Source: Euglena gracilis (Eukaryota; Euglenida; Euglenophyceae; Euglenales). From it: a stretch of DNA of 64,000 nucleotides. Where the stretch lies: NCBI GenBank assembly GCA_039621445.1, contig CP154956.1, positions 76,696,327 through 76,760,326 of the forward strand, written 5' to 3'. Positions 10,161-18,761 of the stretch are shown piece after piece (within the stretch, counting starts at the first letter, position 1; each line of letters opens with the position of its first letter). A program made the translations under genes and the position numbers. The notes beneath the pieces were generated by a model. That model did no database searches and had not been told where the DNA came from. It saw nothing but the letters and a program-made list of their open reading frames with translations.

Positions 10161-11905
10161 CAGTCATTCGCCGCGGTCCCGTCAGCGACCCACATCGCCA
10201 TCACCACGCGCAGCCGCCTCGACACGCAGCGCAACGCCCGAGACGCCCCAGCAGACGCCCCGCACGGTACGCGGTCCGAGCACCCACGAGAGATGCACCC
10301 GTCAGCCTTGTCTCCCGCGGCCGCAGCAGTCCCACCGTCGGCATTGTCTGCGGCAGTCCCACCGTCTGCGTCGTGCATCGCATCACCAGCGTCCGTGCCA
10401 GCACCATCATCCAATGCGCCATCGCCAGTCCCATCACCAGCACCGCAGTCCGCCGCACCGCAGTCCATCGCACCGTCCGCAGCGCCCACAGCCGGTGTCT
10501 CATCACCGGCCATGCCCGTCCCAGCGTCCGCAGCCGGTGTGCCGTCACCGGCCGCGTCGGTCCCGTCTGCAGTGCCCTCAGCGGGTGTGCCGTCAACCGC
10601 TGATCCCGTGCCCCCGCAGCCTGACCTGGACATCAACGTCTTCGACATGGACTGGAGCAAGGCGTATGCGGTGTGCCCGTGCTGGAAGCCCGTCTGGGAC
10701 CAGGCCCACAACGGCCCGGGCTGGCCCAGCGGGTTCCAGCTGGTGGATGGGTGGCTCGTCTCGGTGGGGAGGTGGTGTGTGCCGAGCGGGCTGCTGGCGG
10801 AGGTGCTGAGGGAGCAGCACTCGGTCTCCGGCCATGTGGGCGGGGACCGGCTGGTGGAGGAGGTCGAGCGCACCTACGTCTTCGCGGACCGGATGGAGGC
10901 GGCGAAGGTGGCCGGCGGGCTGCAGCGGACGTGCCCGGTGTGCCAGGCCACCGAGCACCCGCACCAGCCGCTGCGGCTGAAGGTCTGCCCGACGCCCGTC
11001 CCGCCGTACATCATGGCGTCGGTGGCCATCGACCTCTTCGTGATGCCGGAGGTGGACTTCGAGGGGCAGCTGTACAACGTGTTCGCCGCCTGCGTCGATC
11101 GCCACAGTGGGTGGGTCGTGGCCACGGCCCACCACACGCGCGGCCTCACCGCCGCCACCGTGGCCAAGGCGATGTACCGGGGGTGGTGGTCGCCGCACGG
11201 GCTGCCCAGCGTGATCACGAGTGATCGCGGGCCGCACTTTGCTGGCGCGTGGTGGCGCAGCATGTGCGGCCTGCACGGGATCCGCCACGCCTATGCCCAG
11301 GCGTACCACCACGCGGCGAACGGGCGGGCGGAGTCCCTCGGTGCGCAGCTGCAGAAGCGGATCCGGAGCGAGAAGGCCGAGGCCCCGATCACCTGGGTGG
11401 AGTCCCTGCCCAGGGCAGTGCAGAAGCTGAACGACTCTAAGGCGCAGCACGGCCTGAGTCCGTACGAGGTGCTGTATGGACGGCATCGGTGGACTGGTGG
11501 CGTACCGTACAAGGCCCCGGTCATGGTGGAGGATGCCGTGTCGTTCTTCGAGAGACAGAAGGCCGTGGACCAGAAGGTCGCCGACGTCCTCAACGACCTC
11601 CACAAGCGGCAAGCGGACCAGAAGAACCGGAGCAGGAAGGACCTCGAGGAGTTCGCCAAGGGAGACCTGGTCTGGTACCTCCGGCCTCCGAGGCGGCCGG
11701 GCCAGAAGCTCGAGAGCTACTGGCTTGGCCCAGCCCGGGTCACCGCGCGCCGTGGCGAGCACTCGTACGAGCTGGAGCTGGAGGAGGGCCGCCGCCAAGA
11801 GGCCCACCGCTGCCAGCTGAAGGCCTACCGCGATCCGGGCTCTGGGCGGGGGCCGCTGTCCTGCTGGGTGGCTTGGCAGCCGCGCCGCGCCGACCTGCAG
11901 GCTTG
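10161..11905 (+). CDS. Integrase of the LTR element
   Basis: After an Ala/Pro/Ser-rich linker (about 10160-10610) comes an integrase. An HHCC zinc module is present: HSVSGH near 10815-10835, then CPVC near 10935. The DDE core has VAIDLFV (about 11022), TSDRGPHF (about 11218) and GRAESLGAQLQ (about 11325). The C-terminal part, KGDLVWYLRPPRR to LGPARVTARRG, resembles the SH3-like GPY/F domain. There is no chromodomain, so targeting is not via histone marks by that route. The frame is uninterrupted with the RNase H end and drifts into the G-rich tract after about 11905, where the true stop is unclear. All catalytic and zinc residues are intact. Confidence 0.88.
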
Positions 11906-11925
11906 GGGCAGAGCCCGGAGCGTTG

Positions 11926-13260
11926 AGCCTTTCGGGGGGGCTGTGCGCTCCCCGGCTGGTTGGGGGGGGGGCGGTCCCTTGGGCTCCCTTGGGTCTTTCT
12001 GGTGCCTGGGGGGGTCTCTTCGGCTCGCCTCCTTTGCCCCCTGCCTGGCCTGGCTGGCTGGGGGGGGGGAGCGTGCCTTTCTCTCCCTTGCGCCTGCTCG
12101 CTTCTCTTGTGGCGCTCTGGGGGGGGGTTTGCTCCTTGCGCCCTCTTTGGTTCTCGTTTGGCGCTCTGGGGCTCCGGTGGGTGTGGGCACCCCTGGGGGG
12201 GGGGCGCTTTTTTTGGGGGGGGCGCCCCTGGGGGGGGGGGGGGGGGGCGCTTTTTTGGGGGGGGGCGCCCCTGGGGGGGGGCGCTTTTTTTGGGGTGGCG
12301 CCCCTGGGGGGGGCGCTTTTTTTTGGGGCCCCCCTGGGGGGGGGCGCTTTTTTTTCGGCCCGGGGGGGTCCGGGGGCGTTTTTTTTTTTTTGCCCGGGGG
12401 GTCCCCCTGGGGTCTTTGGCGTTGGTGTGTGGGGGGTCTTTGGTCGTGCTCTCCGGGCCCCCTGGGGGGGGGGCGGCCTTGGTTGGTGGCCTCTGGGCCC
12501 CCAGGGGGGGGTCCTGGCTCGGTGGCCCTCTGGGGCCCCCTGGGGGGGGGCCTGGCTCGGTGGCCCTCTGGGGCCTCCTGGGGGGGTCTTGGCTCGGTGG
12601 TCCTCTGGGGCCTCTCGGTGGCCCTCTGGGGCCTCTCGGTGGCCCTCTGGGGGGCCCTGACTCGGTGGCCCTCTGGGGCCTCTCGTCTTGCTGGTGCCCC
12701 CTGGGGGGGCTTTGGCTGTTCGGTGCCCCCTGGGGGGGGGCTGGCTTCGGTTCCCCCTGGGCGGCGCTAGCTGGCTTCGGTTCCCCCTGGGGGGGGGGTG
12801 GCTTGGCTCGGTGCCCCCTGGGGGGGGGGGGGGCGTAGGTTCCCCCTGGGGGCCTGGCTGGCTTCGGTTCCCCCTGGGGGGGGGGGTGGCTTGGCTCGGT
12901 GCCCCCTGGGGGGGGGGTGGCTTCGGTAGCCCCTGGGGGGCCTGGCTGGCTTCGGTTCCCCCTGGGGGGGGGTGGCTTGGCTTCGGTTCCCCCTGGGAGG
13001 TGCTGGCTGTCTGTCTTGGGGTCGGCTTCCTGGCTCCCTTTCTCCCCTTGGGGGGGGGTGCCTGGCTGCCTTGGCTGTCTGCCTCCCCTCGCTGGCTGGG
13101 GGGTGGCTGGCTGGTGGCCCCCTTGGGCCGCTGGCTTGTCTGTGTGGCCTCCGCCCCCCGCTCTCTCCCGGCCGTTGTCTTCCCTTGGCCGGCTGGGGGG
13201 GTCTGCTCTGCCCCTGGCTGCGGCCCGCCTCTGGCTTCCGGCCTTGGGCGCCAGCGTCCT
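11926..13260. repeat. G-rich tract of CCCCCTGGGGGG-type repeats inside the LTR element
   Basis: About 1.3 kb in which short units such as GGTTCCCCCTGGGGG and GGCTTCGG recur dozens of times with G runs of 5-13, in loose tandem units of about 40-60 bases. Both strands have long open frames here only because the composition excludes stops. The G runs could form quadruplexes, and the CCCCC/GGGGG pairs could form hairpins. It lies between integrase and 3' LTR. Confidence 0.8.
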
Positions 13261-13580
13261 CCTGCCTCCACAGTATCAGTGTCAGTGTGAAGGACAGGGG
13301 CAGAGATATCCGCTGCCATCCGTCGGCTCGCCTCCGACGGTGTAGTCTCCACGTACCCAGCCTCCGCCAGCGTCTTGGTCCACGGCGCAGCAGGCACTCT
13401 GGCGAGTCGGCAGGCAAGGAACGGCAGCAGCAGCAGCAGCCCCACAAATACAACCCCCGCTACCCAGTACGGTTTGACGCCAGGCTTTTCCAACCACCCC
13501 CGGGGCGGTGGGCTGGCATGGGTAGCCGTGGGTAGGGGAAAATGGGTGGCCTCCTGGTTGGTGCCGGAAAGGGCCGGGAC

Positions 13581-14513
13581 TCACCAGGCCTGCGTTGGGG
13601 GGATTGAGGACGCAGACACCGGCGGTGGTGCAATCTCGCCGCCTTGAGGCTGAGGACGGGTCCTGGAGGTGCAACGGGAAGGAGCCATGGGTGGCGAAGG
13701 CTCCATCTGGACAGGGGATGAATGGGGCGCACTGGGTATGGGGGTGCGCTGGCAGGAAATGATGTGAGAGGAACGGGGACGGCGTGGCACAGGCCGGCGG
13801 CATGGGGGGGGGTGCCGGCCCGCACACACCGGGAAGGCCGCAGGCGGAGGGGGCACCGCGTATCCGCCCGCAGCCGGGAAATGGTTCGGAATGGGCACAT
13901 ACCGAGAATGGGTGAACATCGCAGAGGCAGCCACAGCCGCCTGGGAGGCAGCCACAGCAGCCTGGGTGGCAGCCACCACCGTCGCCTGGGGGGCGGCCAC
14001 AGCAGCCTGGGCGGCAGCCACAGCCGCCTGGGGGGCAGCGTGCGGCAGCAAATGAGCGAACGCAGACACGGGCTGCGCACACTCAGCTCCTGTCGATGGA
14101 CACACCAAGGTTGATACCGCAGCAGAGGGGATCTGGGGATCAGCCTCCTGCGACAGCTGGGGAAACGCAGAGACGGAGGGACGGTCGGACGGGTGGTGCA
14201 CGAAGTGCAGCGGGACGGGCTGGTGCGATGCAGCGGCGGCGACGGTCCGCGGTGGATCCTGACCTAGCGCTGGCGGTGGATCGCGTGTCGGGACGTGCTG
14301 TGCTGCAGGCACCGCCGTGCCCACTGGGGGGTCCGCTGACTCCCCTTCCTGGCTGCTTGCCTCCTCGTCCTTCTTGATGTCCTCGTCGGGCCAGACCCAC
14401 TCCTCGAGACCCACCCCCTCCCAAGGCGCCCACAGGAGCCTGCGGCCGGCCTGCCAGCAGACCGCCCGGGGACCAACGCCAGCCCCCGACCAGGCTCCTG
14501 TGGCGGGCACCAA
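13581..14513 (-). CDS. Antisense ORF of unknown function in the LTR element's 3' region
   Basis: A 310-codon antisense frame starting at 14513. The product starts with a Trp/Gly-rich part, then an acidic segment (WVWPDEDIKKDEEASSQEG), then a Pro/His/Ser-rich region, and in the middle an alanine repeat in which AAVAA alternates with Q/S/T/P at about seven-residue spacing. No family is recognised. Antisense ORFs between integrase and 3' LTR are known in some plant Ty3/gypsy lineages (Tat/Ogre), which makes expression from the 3' LTR side conceivable, but in sequence this GC-rich an open frame can arise by chance. I consider it undecided. Confidence 0.22.
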   Translation of the reverse strand: MVPATGAWSGAGVGPRAVCWQAGRRLLWAPWEGVGLEEWVWPDEDIKKDEEASSQEGESADPPVGTAVPAAQHVPTRDPPPALGQDPPRTVAAAASHQPVPLHFVHHPSDRPSVSAFPQLSQEADPQIPSAAVSTLVCPSTGAECAQPVSAFAHLLPHAAPQAAVAAAQAAVAAPQATVVAATQAAVAASQAAVAASAMFTHSRYVPIPNHFPAAGGYAVPPPPAAFPVCAGRHPPPCRRPVPRRPRSSHIISCQRTPIPSAPHSSPVQMEPSPPMAPSRCTSRTRPQPQGGEIAPPPVSASSIPPTQAW

Positions 14514-14680
14514 ACGCCAAAGGCCAAGGCCTAGGCCAAGGCCACACCCCTGCCCTGCTTATACCCGAACCGCCCCGACGTTTGTTTGTACAATTTGTTT
14601 ACTTCGCCGATGAGGTGCGCATCGCCCCCCGCTCCCGCCTCCGAGGTTAGCCGAAGGCAGGCGAGGCCGGGTGACTCGGT

Positions 14681-14691
14681 AGGAAGGGGAG
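14681..14691 (+). promoter_or_regulatory. Polypurine tract
   Basis: AGGAAGGGGAG lies immediately upstream of the 3' LTR start at 14692. This is the expected RNase H-resistant primer for plus-strand DNA synthesis. Confidence 0.8.
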
Positions 14692-15281
14692 TGTGGGCGG
14701 CGGGAGGCGGCCTGGCGCCTGCGCACTGGAATTGGCGAATATTCTGCCCCATTCCGCTACGTTTTTTTACCTGTGTACTTTTCCCCCCAGGTTCTCTCTT
14801 CCGAATGTTTCATTCAAAGAATTGTGCATGCTGAAGGAAGGAATTTCAAAATTGAATCTGAATCCAAGGAAACAATTGTCCAAGGAGTTAAAAAGTCAAT
14901 CCGGAAGGTCAATCAAAAGACAAAACTTCAAATTCAAAAAAAGAAAGAGCAAGCGGCGCTGGGAATCAAGGTGAAGGTCTTCTTCCGCCCCCCCGCTACC
15001 CCTTTTTAAATTCAATCCAGGCTTTTCCTCCCCCCCCCCTACTGCTTCAGAGGCACTCCCAAGAAGTTGGCCAAAAAAACCGTCCCCCCCACATTTTTGA
15101 ATTATTTGGCTGCCGGAACCCAGGTTCTGGCTGAATTCAGGGACCGAAAGACACAAAAAAAGGGAATTTTTGGGGTGCGTGTGCCTATTTTCACCGGAGC
15201 GCCGGGTGACTGTTTTCCCCCACTCGGCCTGCCGGGGAGCCCATTCCGCGCACGGTCACCGAACCGGCGAGAGGGGAAAAC
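14692..15281 (+). repeat. 3' LTR
   Basis: Near-identical partner of 2617-3208 with the same TGTGGGCGG start and GGGGAAAAC end. It is followed by the TCATG target duplication (15282-15286) and then by resumed DIRS RT coding sequence. Confidence 0.92.
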
Positions 15282-15582
15282 TCATGGGTGCATTCGAAAA
15301 AATATGGCATCACAGGGGAATTCAGGTGTATGTCTATCTAGACAACATCCTCATTACAGCCCCTAGCCCAGCCACCTTAGCAAAACATCTCAGCCTGGTG
15401 GTGGAGGATTTAATGGCCAGTGGGTTCAAAATCAATCTCAAGAAAAGTCTGCTGCAGCAAAGCCAGTTGGATCCCCATTTGGGGTTTCTCATCAACTTTC
15501 AGGAAGGAAAGTTGCAACTCTCCCCTCAAAAGACAAAAGGGTTCAGAAAAGAGCTACAAAAGTTCATTACAAAAAAACATCA
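15282..15582 (+). pseudogene. Reverse transcriptase C-terminal half, DIRS element A
   Basis: Coding resumes with GAFEKIWHHRGIQVYVYL, then motif C YLDNILITA (about 15333-15350). Element B has YLDDILLVA, so the second aspartate of the active site is asparagine here. The region LDPHLGFLINFQEGKLQLSP matches element B's NHLGFQLNFQEGKLRVPP. Together with the motif A change at about 2470, this RT would be inactive. The frame changes at the MAKRQ codons near 15582, where the RNase H frame starts. Confidence 0.87.
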
Positions 15583-16420
15583 TGGCAAAAAGGCAGGTGG
15601 ATGCCATTTTAGGAAAAATCAGGGCAAATCTGCCGGACCTGCCCTTTTTAAGGGCCTTCACCACAATGCTCTCCAGTTTTCTGGTAGAGCATTCCCAGGA
15701 CCTATGGGGGTCATCTCACCCCATGTCCCAGGACATAAAAGAGGAACTGAAAAATGTAAAAGATTTGCTGGGAAATTGGTCAGGAAGACCATTTGTGCAA
15801 AACACACAAAACTCTTGTACTCAGACAGCAGCACTCTGGGCTGGGGGGGGGCTGGACCCCACATCAGGCCAGTTCATCCAGGAGCACTGGAGGGAAAAAC
15901 AATCCCTCCACATGCATGTAAAAGAACTCCTGGCTGCCACAAACACAGTCAGATCCCTGGCAAAAGCAAACGACAGAGTTTGTCTGTGTGTAGACAATCA
16001 GGTAATATTTTATTACTTAAGCAAAGGGGGGGGGAGAAAAAACCCCTTCAACAAAATTTTGCAGCCATTCTTCCACTGGCTGATCAAAAACAATGTCACC
16101 CTGGAGGTAAAATGGGTTCCCTCCAGACAATGCCTGGCAGACCCCCTCAGAAGGTGGGGACAAGACAGGGGGGATTACTCCCTGGACAAAAGAGTATTTC
16201 AGCATCTGGTAAAAAATTTTCAGCCCTTTATCACCCTCCAGACAGACCTTTTTGCCTCCCAAGGAAACAAAAAGCTAGCAGATTTTTTGTCCAGGTGGCC
16301 CCATTGGGAGGAGGCCAAGGCAACAGATGCCCTGCAGTGTTCACTGGAAAACCTGGGGGGGCTCTATGCCAACCCCCCCTGGTCCATCATTCAAAAACTC
16401 CTGGCCAGGCTGCAGCTTTT
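15583..16420 (+). pseudogene. RNase H domain, DIRS element A
   Basis: It begins at an ATG with MAKRQVDAILGKIRANL, homologous to MSKRQLAAILGQIRCNL in element B. The RNase H aspartate block (YSDSSTLGWGG) can be read only by switching frame at a nine-base G run near 15841-15851. Further conserved blocks are VDNQVIFYYLSKGGG, EVKWVPSRQCLADPL, DRGDYSLD, TDLFASQGNKKLADFLSRWP and NPPWSIIQKLL. The domain degrades the RNA template and is followed directly by the recombinase. Confidence 0.8.
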
Positions 16421-16479
16421 TCCCAAAGCAAAAGTTTTGATGGTGCTTTTGATGGTGCTGAAGCCCTTTTGGGCTTCAG

Positions 16480-17038
16480 CACCATGGTGGCCCCTATTAA
16501 TAAAGCTGAAGGCCCTACACACACCATGTGTCAAGGTGAACCCTTACCCAGGAATGTTCCAAAACTGTTGGGGAGAAAAAATGCCACCCCCCAGGTGGCC
16601 CCTTCTCTGCCTGATCTGCTCAGGTCAATTATACAGGGGAGAAAAATTTCCATTGATGATTTCATAAGGAGAAATCCCAGTCTGAGAAGATACCAGAGTG
16701 GCTTTATGCATCTCTGGAACATTCTTCAACAGGGGGGTCCCCCCACCAAGCATCATCTGATGAAATTGCAGATGCTGTGGTACAATTGTTCAGATTTTCC
16801 CCTGCACAGGCCAGAAATGCCTACTCAGGTGTCTTACTTTTTCCAGGGGTTGGGGAAAAATTGAGGTTTCACCCCCTGCTGACACCATATAAAAAAGCGT
16901 GGAATAAGAATGTCCAAAAATATGGTGCTTTCTGGGATTCATGGCCTCTGCTGAGGCATCTGGCAGCAGTTCCATTTGATGCACTGAGGAACAACCTGTC
17001 ACACTTACGTTTACAACTCATTCTTGTGTGTCGCCTTC
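16480..17038 (+). pseudogene. Tyrosine recombinase N-terminal part, DIRS element A
   Basis: The segment VAPSLPDLLRSIIQGRKIS, RRNPSLRRYQSGFMHLW, then after a frameshift near 16740 the segment QLFRFSPAQARNAYSG and YKKAWNKNVQKYGAFWD is homologous to 19520-20029 next to element B. It forms the helical N-terminal domain of a DIRS recombinase. It ends at LQLILVCRLL, where the TA-flanked mini-element begins. Excising that element with one TA restores RLLMLLRSSDL in frame. Confidence 0.75.
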
Positions 17039-17040
17039 TA

Positions 17041-17451
17041 AACCCCCCCCCCCACTTACCCCCCCCCCCCCACTTACAAACCCCCCCCCCCCCCCCCACT
17101 TACTAACCCCCCCCTCGGGCCGACCAACCAAACCGGGACTTATAAACCCCCCCCCCCTTCGGGAAAGGAAAATGAAAGCCGCCGGGGCCGATTTTCTTTG
17201 GCCTCAAACCACCCAAAAACTGATTTTTGGCCCTTTTTTTGAGATCGACCATCATCAAAAAGGCCATTTTTGACCAAATTTTCCAAAAATTGCCATTTTG
17301 GGGGGGGTTTCGGGGTCATTTTTGGGGTTCGGCTTTTCACCAACAATTCCGGGACTTATAAACCCCCCCCCCACTTACTAACCCCCCCCCTTCGGCCGAC
17401 CAACCAAACCGGATCCTACTAACCCCGGGGGGTTTATAAGTGGGGGGGGTT
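17041..17451. mobile_element. 411-bp TA-flanked mini-element with poly-C terminal inverted repeats
   Basis: The insert begins AACCCCCCCCCCCACTTA and ends TAAGTGGGGGGGGTT, a terminal inverted repeat, and is flanked by TA on both sides (17039-17040 and 17452-17453). Removing it with one TA rejoins the recombinase reading frame perfectly. Inside, the phrase CCGACCAACCAAACCGG occurs twice with neighbouring CTTACTAACCCCC motifs. It has no coding capacity. TA duplication is typical of Tc1/mariner-type transposition, so it is best described as a MITE-like non-autonomous element. Confidence 0.8.
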
Positions 17452-17453
17452 TA

Positions 17454-18212
17454 ATGTTGCTCAGATCTTCAGATTTATCAGAAATGAAACGTTGTGCAAG
17501 TTTACTTGGCTCAACTCCTTATGTAAAAATTAGGAGAAAGGGTCAAAAAATGGCAAAATGGGAGAGAATGGTTTCCTTGCAAGAAATTCCCCAAATTTCT
17601 CCTTCTTTTCACCTTCTAAAGGAGTGTGTGGCCCTCACAAAGGACCATTGCCCCCCAGGGGGGCCTGTGTTTTTGACCCTCCAACCTCCCTTCAGGGGCA
17701 TCAAGGCAGACACCATTGCATCTTTAACAAAAAATGCCTTAGAAGAATTTGGGATTGATTCCCGTATTTGGGGCCCCCACTCCACCAGGGGGGCAGGAGT
17801 CAACATGATGAAAAAGTTGGGTTTGAGCTCAGAGTTGGTTTGTGAATTTGGTCAGTGGAGAAGTGTGGAAGCCTTTTGCTCACACTATCAAAGGTTGGGT
17901 GCCCAAGAAAACTTGGAGCAAGCCTTACAATTAAATTTTTTTGGCGGAGCTGCCCCCCCCCCCCCCGGGGGTTCACAGTCGACCTCACTTGGGGGAAGTG
18001 CGGAGCCCGAGGTGTCTCGCACTCCCCCGAGGCAGACCGAGAGGGGAGGAAGGGACACCGAGGGCGAAGCACAAACACCAAGTGAGCCCACCCTACCCTC
18101 CCAGAAAAGAAAAAGATTCACGGGGGGGGGGGCTCCAGGAAGGGGTCTCCCCCCAGGAATCGTCCGCGCCGGAGCGACGAAGCAGCCAACTAAGGCAAAA
18201 TCGCAGCACTAA
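17454..18212 (+). pseudogene. Tyrosine recombinase catalytic part, DIRS element A
   Basis: Key residues of the tyrosine recombinase fold are visible: Arg I in MLLRSSDLSE, the HxxR box in WGPHSTRGAGV (about 17773-17800), Trp in FGQWRSVEAF, and the nucleophile Tyr in SHYQRLGAQ (about 17880-17900). The C-terminal tail, EPEVSRTPPRQTERGG and onward, is encoded by one arm of a 59-bp perfect inverted repeat and ends at 18212. In DIRS elements this enzyme joins a circular DNA intermediate to the target. The catalytic half is intact, but the protein is cut by the mini-element and by a frameshift in the N-terminal half. Confidence 0.85.
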
Positions 18213-18334
18213 AGGGGAAAGGCCTAACCTACCCAAAAACGTTCACATTCAAACAGCCGGCAAACAAGGCATGGCCTCACTTGGTGTTTGTGCTTCGCCC
18301 TCGGTGTCCCTTCCTCCCCTCTCGGTCTGCCTCG
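18028..18334. repeat. 59-bp perfect inverted repeat at the 3' end of DIRS A
   Basis: Arms 18028-18086 and 18276-18334 are perfectly complementary over 59 bases, and the pairing continues with G-run slippage to about 18017 and 18348. The left arm overlaps the last recombinase codons, and the right arm is the 3' terminal repeat. This corresponds to part of the internal complementary region seen complete in element B. Confidence 0.88.
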
Positions 18335-18348
18335 GGGGGGGGGTGCGA

Positions 18349-18600
18349 TTTCAGGGTGCCTTGAAATTTTGACAAATTTTAATGCCTTAAAAACAATCCC
18401 TGCCAGTGAGAGGGAGGGGCAAGGTCACCATTGGGTTGCCAATGTGTGATTGGACTCGCGATCTCATTCGGCCGAAAAAGGGCGTTTGCATGTGTGCAGC
18501 TTCGTCCCCGTCGGGGTGTCGGGCCCAAAGGATGCATGTAGCTTGGCATAGGGACGCGGTTACCGCGCGTATTTCCTACCCTCATCCTTCGCCCCCCTCC
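18349..18600. other. Spacer between DIRS A and DIRS B
   Basis: About 250 bases with no gene. It contains one copy of the short palindrome family (CGCGGTTACCGCG, 18555-18567). Confidence 0.5.
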
Positions 18601-18660
18601 CTCGTACTCCCTCGAGGCAGACCGAGAAGGGAGGAAGGGACACCGAGGGCGAAGCACAAA

Positions 18661-18761
18661 GACATTGTGAGGCCATGCCTTGCTCGCCGGCGGTTTGTTG
18701 TGATTGTTTGCTGCGCTGGGTTAGGAGGTCCCGCTTAGTGCCGCCTCGCCGGAGTTGGCTG
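18661..18761. repeat. Inverted terminal repeat of DIRS B, 3' side
   Basis: GGCCATGCCTTGCTCGCCGG and the following sequence, through GGTTAGGAGGTCCCGCTTAG, is the reverse complement of 23038-23137 with few differences. It lies next to the 71-base arm that pairs with the internal complementary region. Confidence 0.85.

Larger units (their letters stand above)
2617..15281 (+). mobile_element. Ty3/gypsy-type LTR retrotransposon carrying a cytosine methyltransferase domain
   Basis: A full-length element of 12.67 kb. It has two 590-bp-class LTRs, a primer-binding site directly after the 5' LTR, a polypurine tract directly before the 3' LTR, and a 5-bp target duplication TCATG (2612-2616 and 15282-15286) in the RT gene of a DIRS element. 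Pol order is methyltransferase, protease, RT, RNase H, integrase; integrase after RNase H is the Ty3/gypsy order. The two LTRs differ by roughly twenty substitutions plus homopolymer indels by eye (about 96% identical), so the insertion is not very recent. Gag has several frameshifts, Pol has two frameshifts and there are three in-frame stops, so this copy is probably non-autonomous today. Confidence 0.9.
894..18348 (+). mobile_element. DIRS-type tyrosine-recombinase retrotransposon A, split and decayed
   Basis: Order on the + strand is Gag-like ORF, reverse transcriptase, RNase H and tyrosine recombinase, followed by an inverted-repeat end. This is the layout of DIRS-order elements, which integrate with a tyrosine recombinase instead of a DDE integrase. 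It is interrupted by an LTR retrotransposon at 2617-15281 and by a 411-bp mini-element at 17041-17451. Removing both restores continuous homology to element B. The 3' end, near 18348, pairs with an internal arm at 18017-18086. The 5' terminal repeat was not found. Several frameshifts and two substitutions of catalytic RT residues show that this copy is dead. Confidence 0.85.

Noticed and set aside
10593-13493. 966-codon open frame on the - strand
   Set aside because: Most of it is the shadow of the integrase and of the stop-free G-rich tract. Only its first few dozen codons are discussed, as a low-confidence antisense possibility.
17041-17451. Could the interruption of the recombinase be an intron?
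   Set aside because: No GT/AG ends fit the restored frame, while TA duplication and inverted termini explain it exactly.
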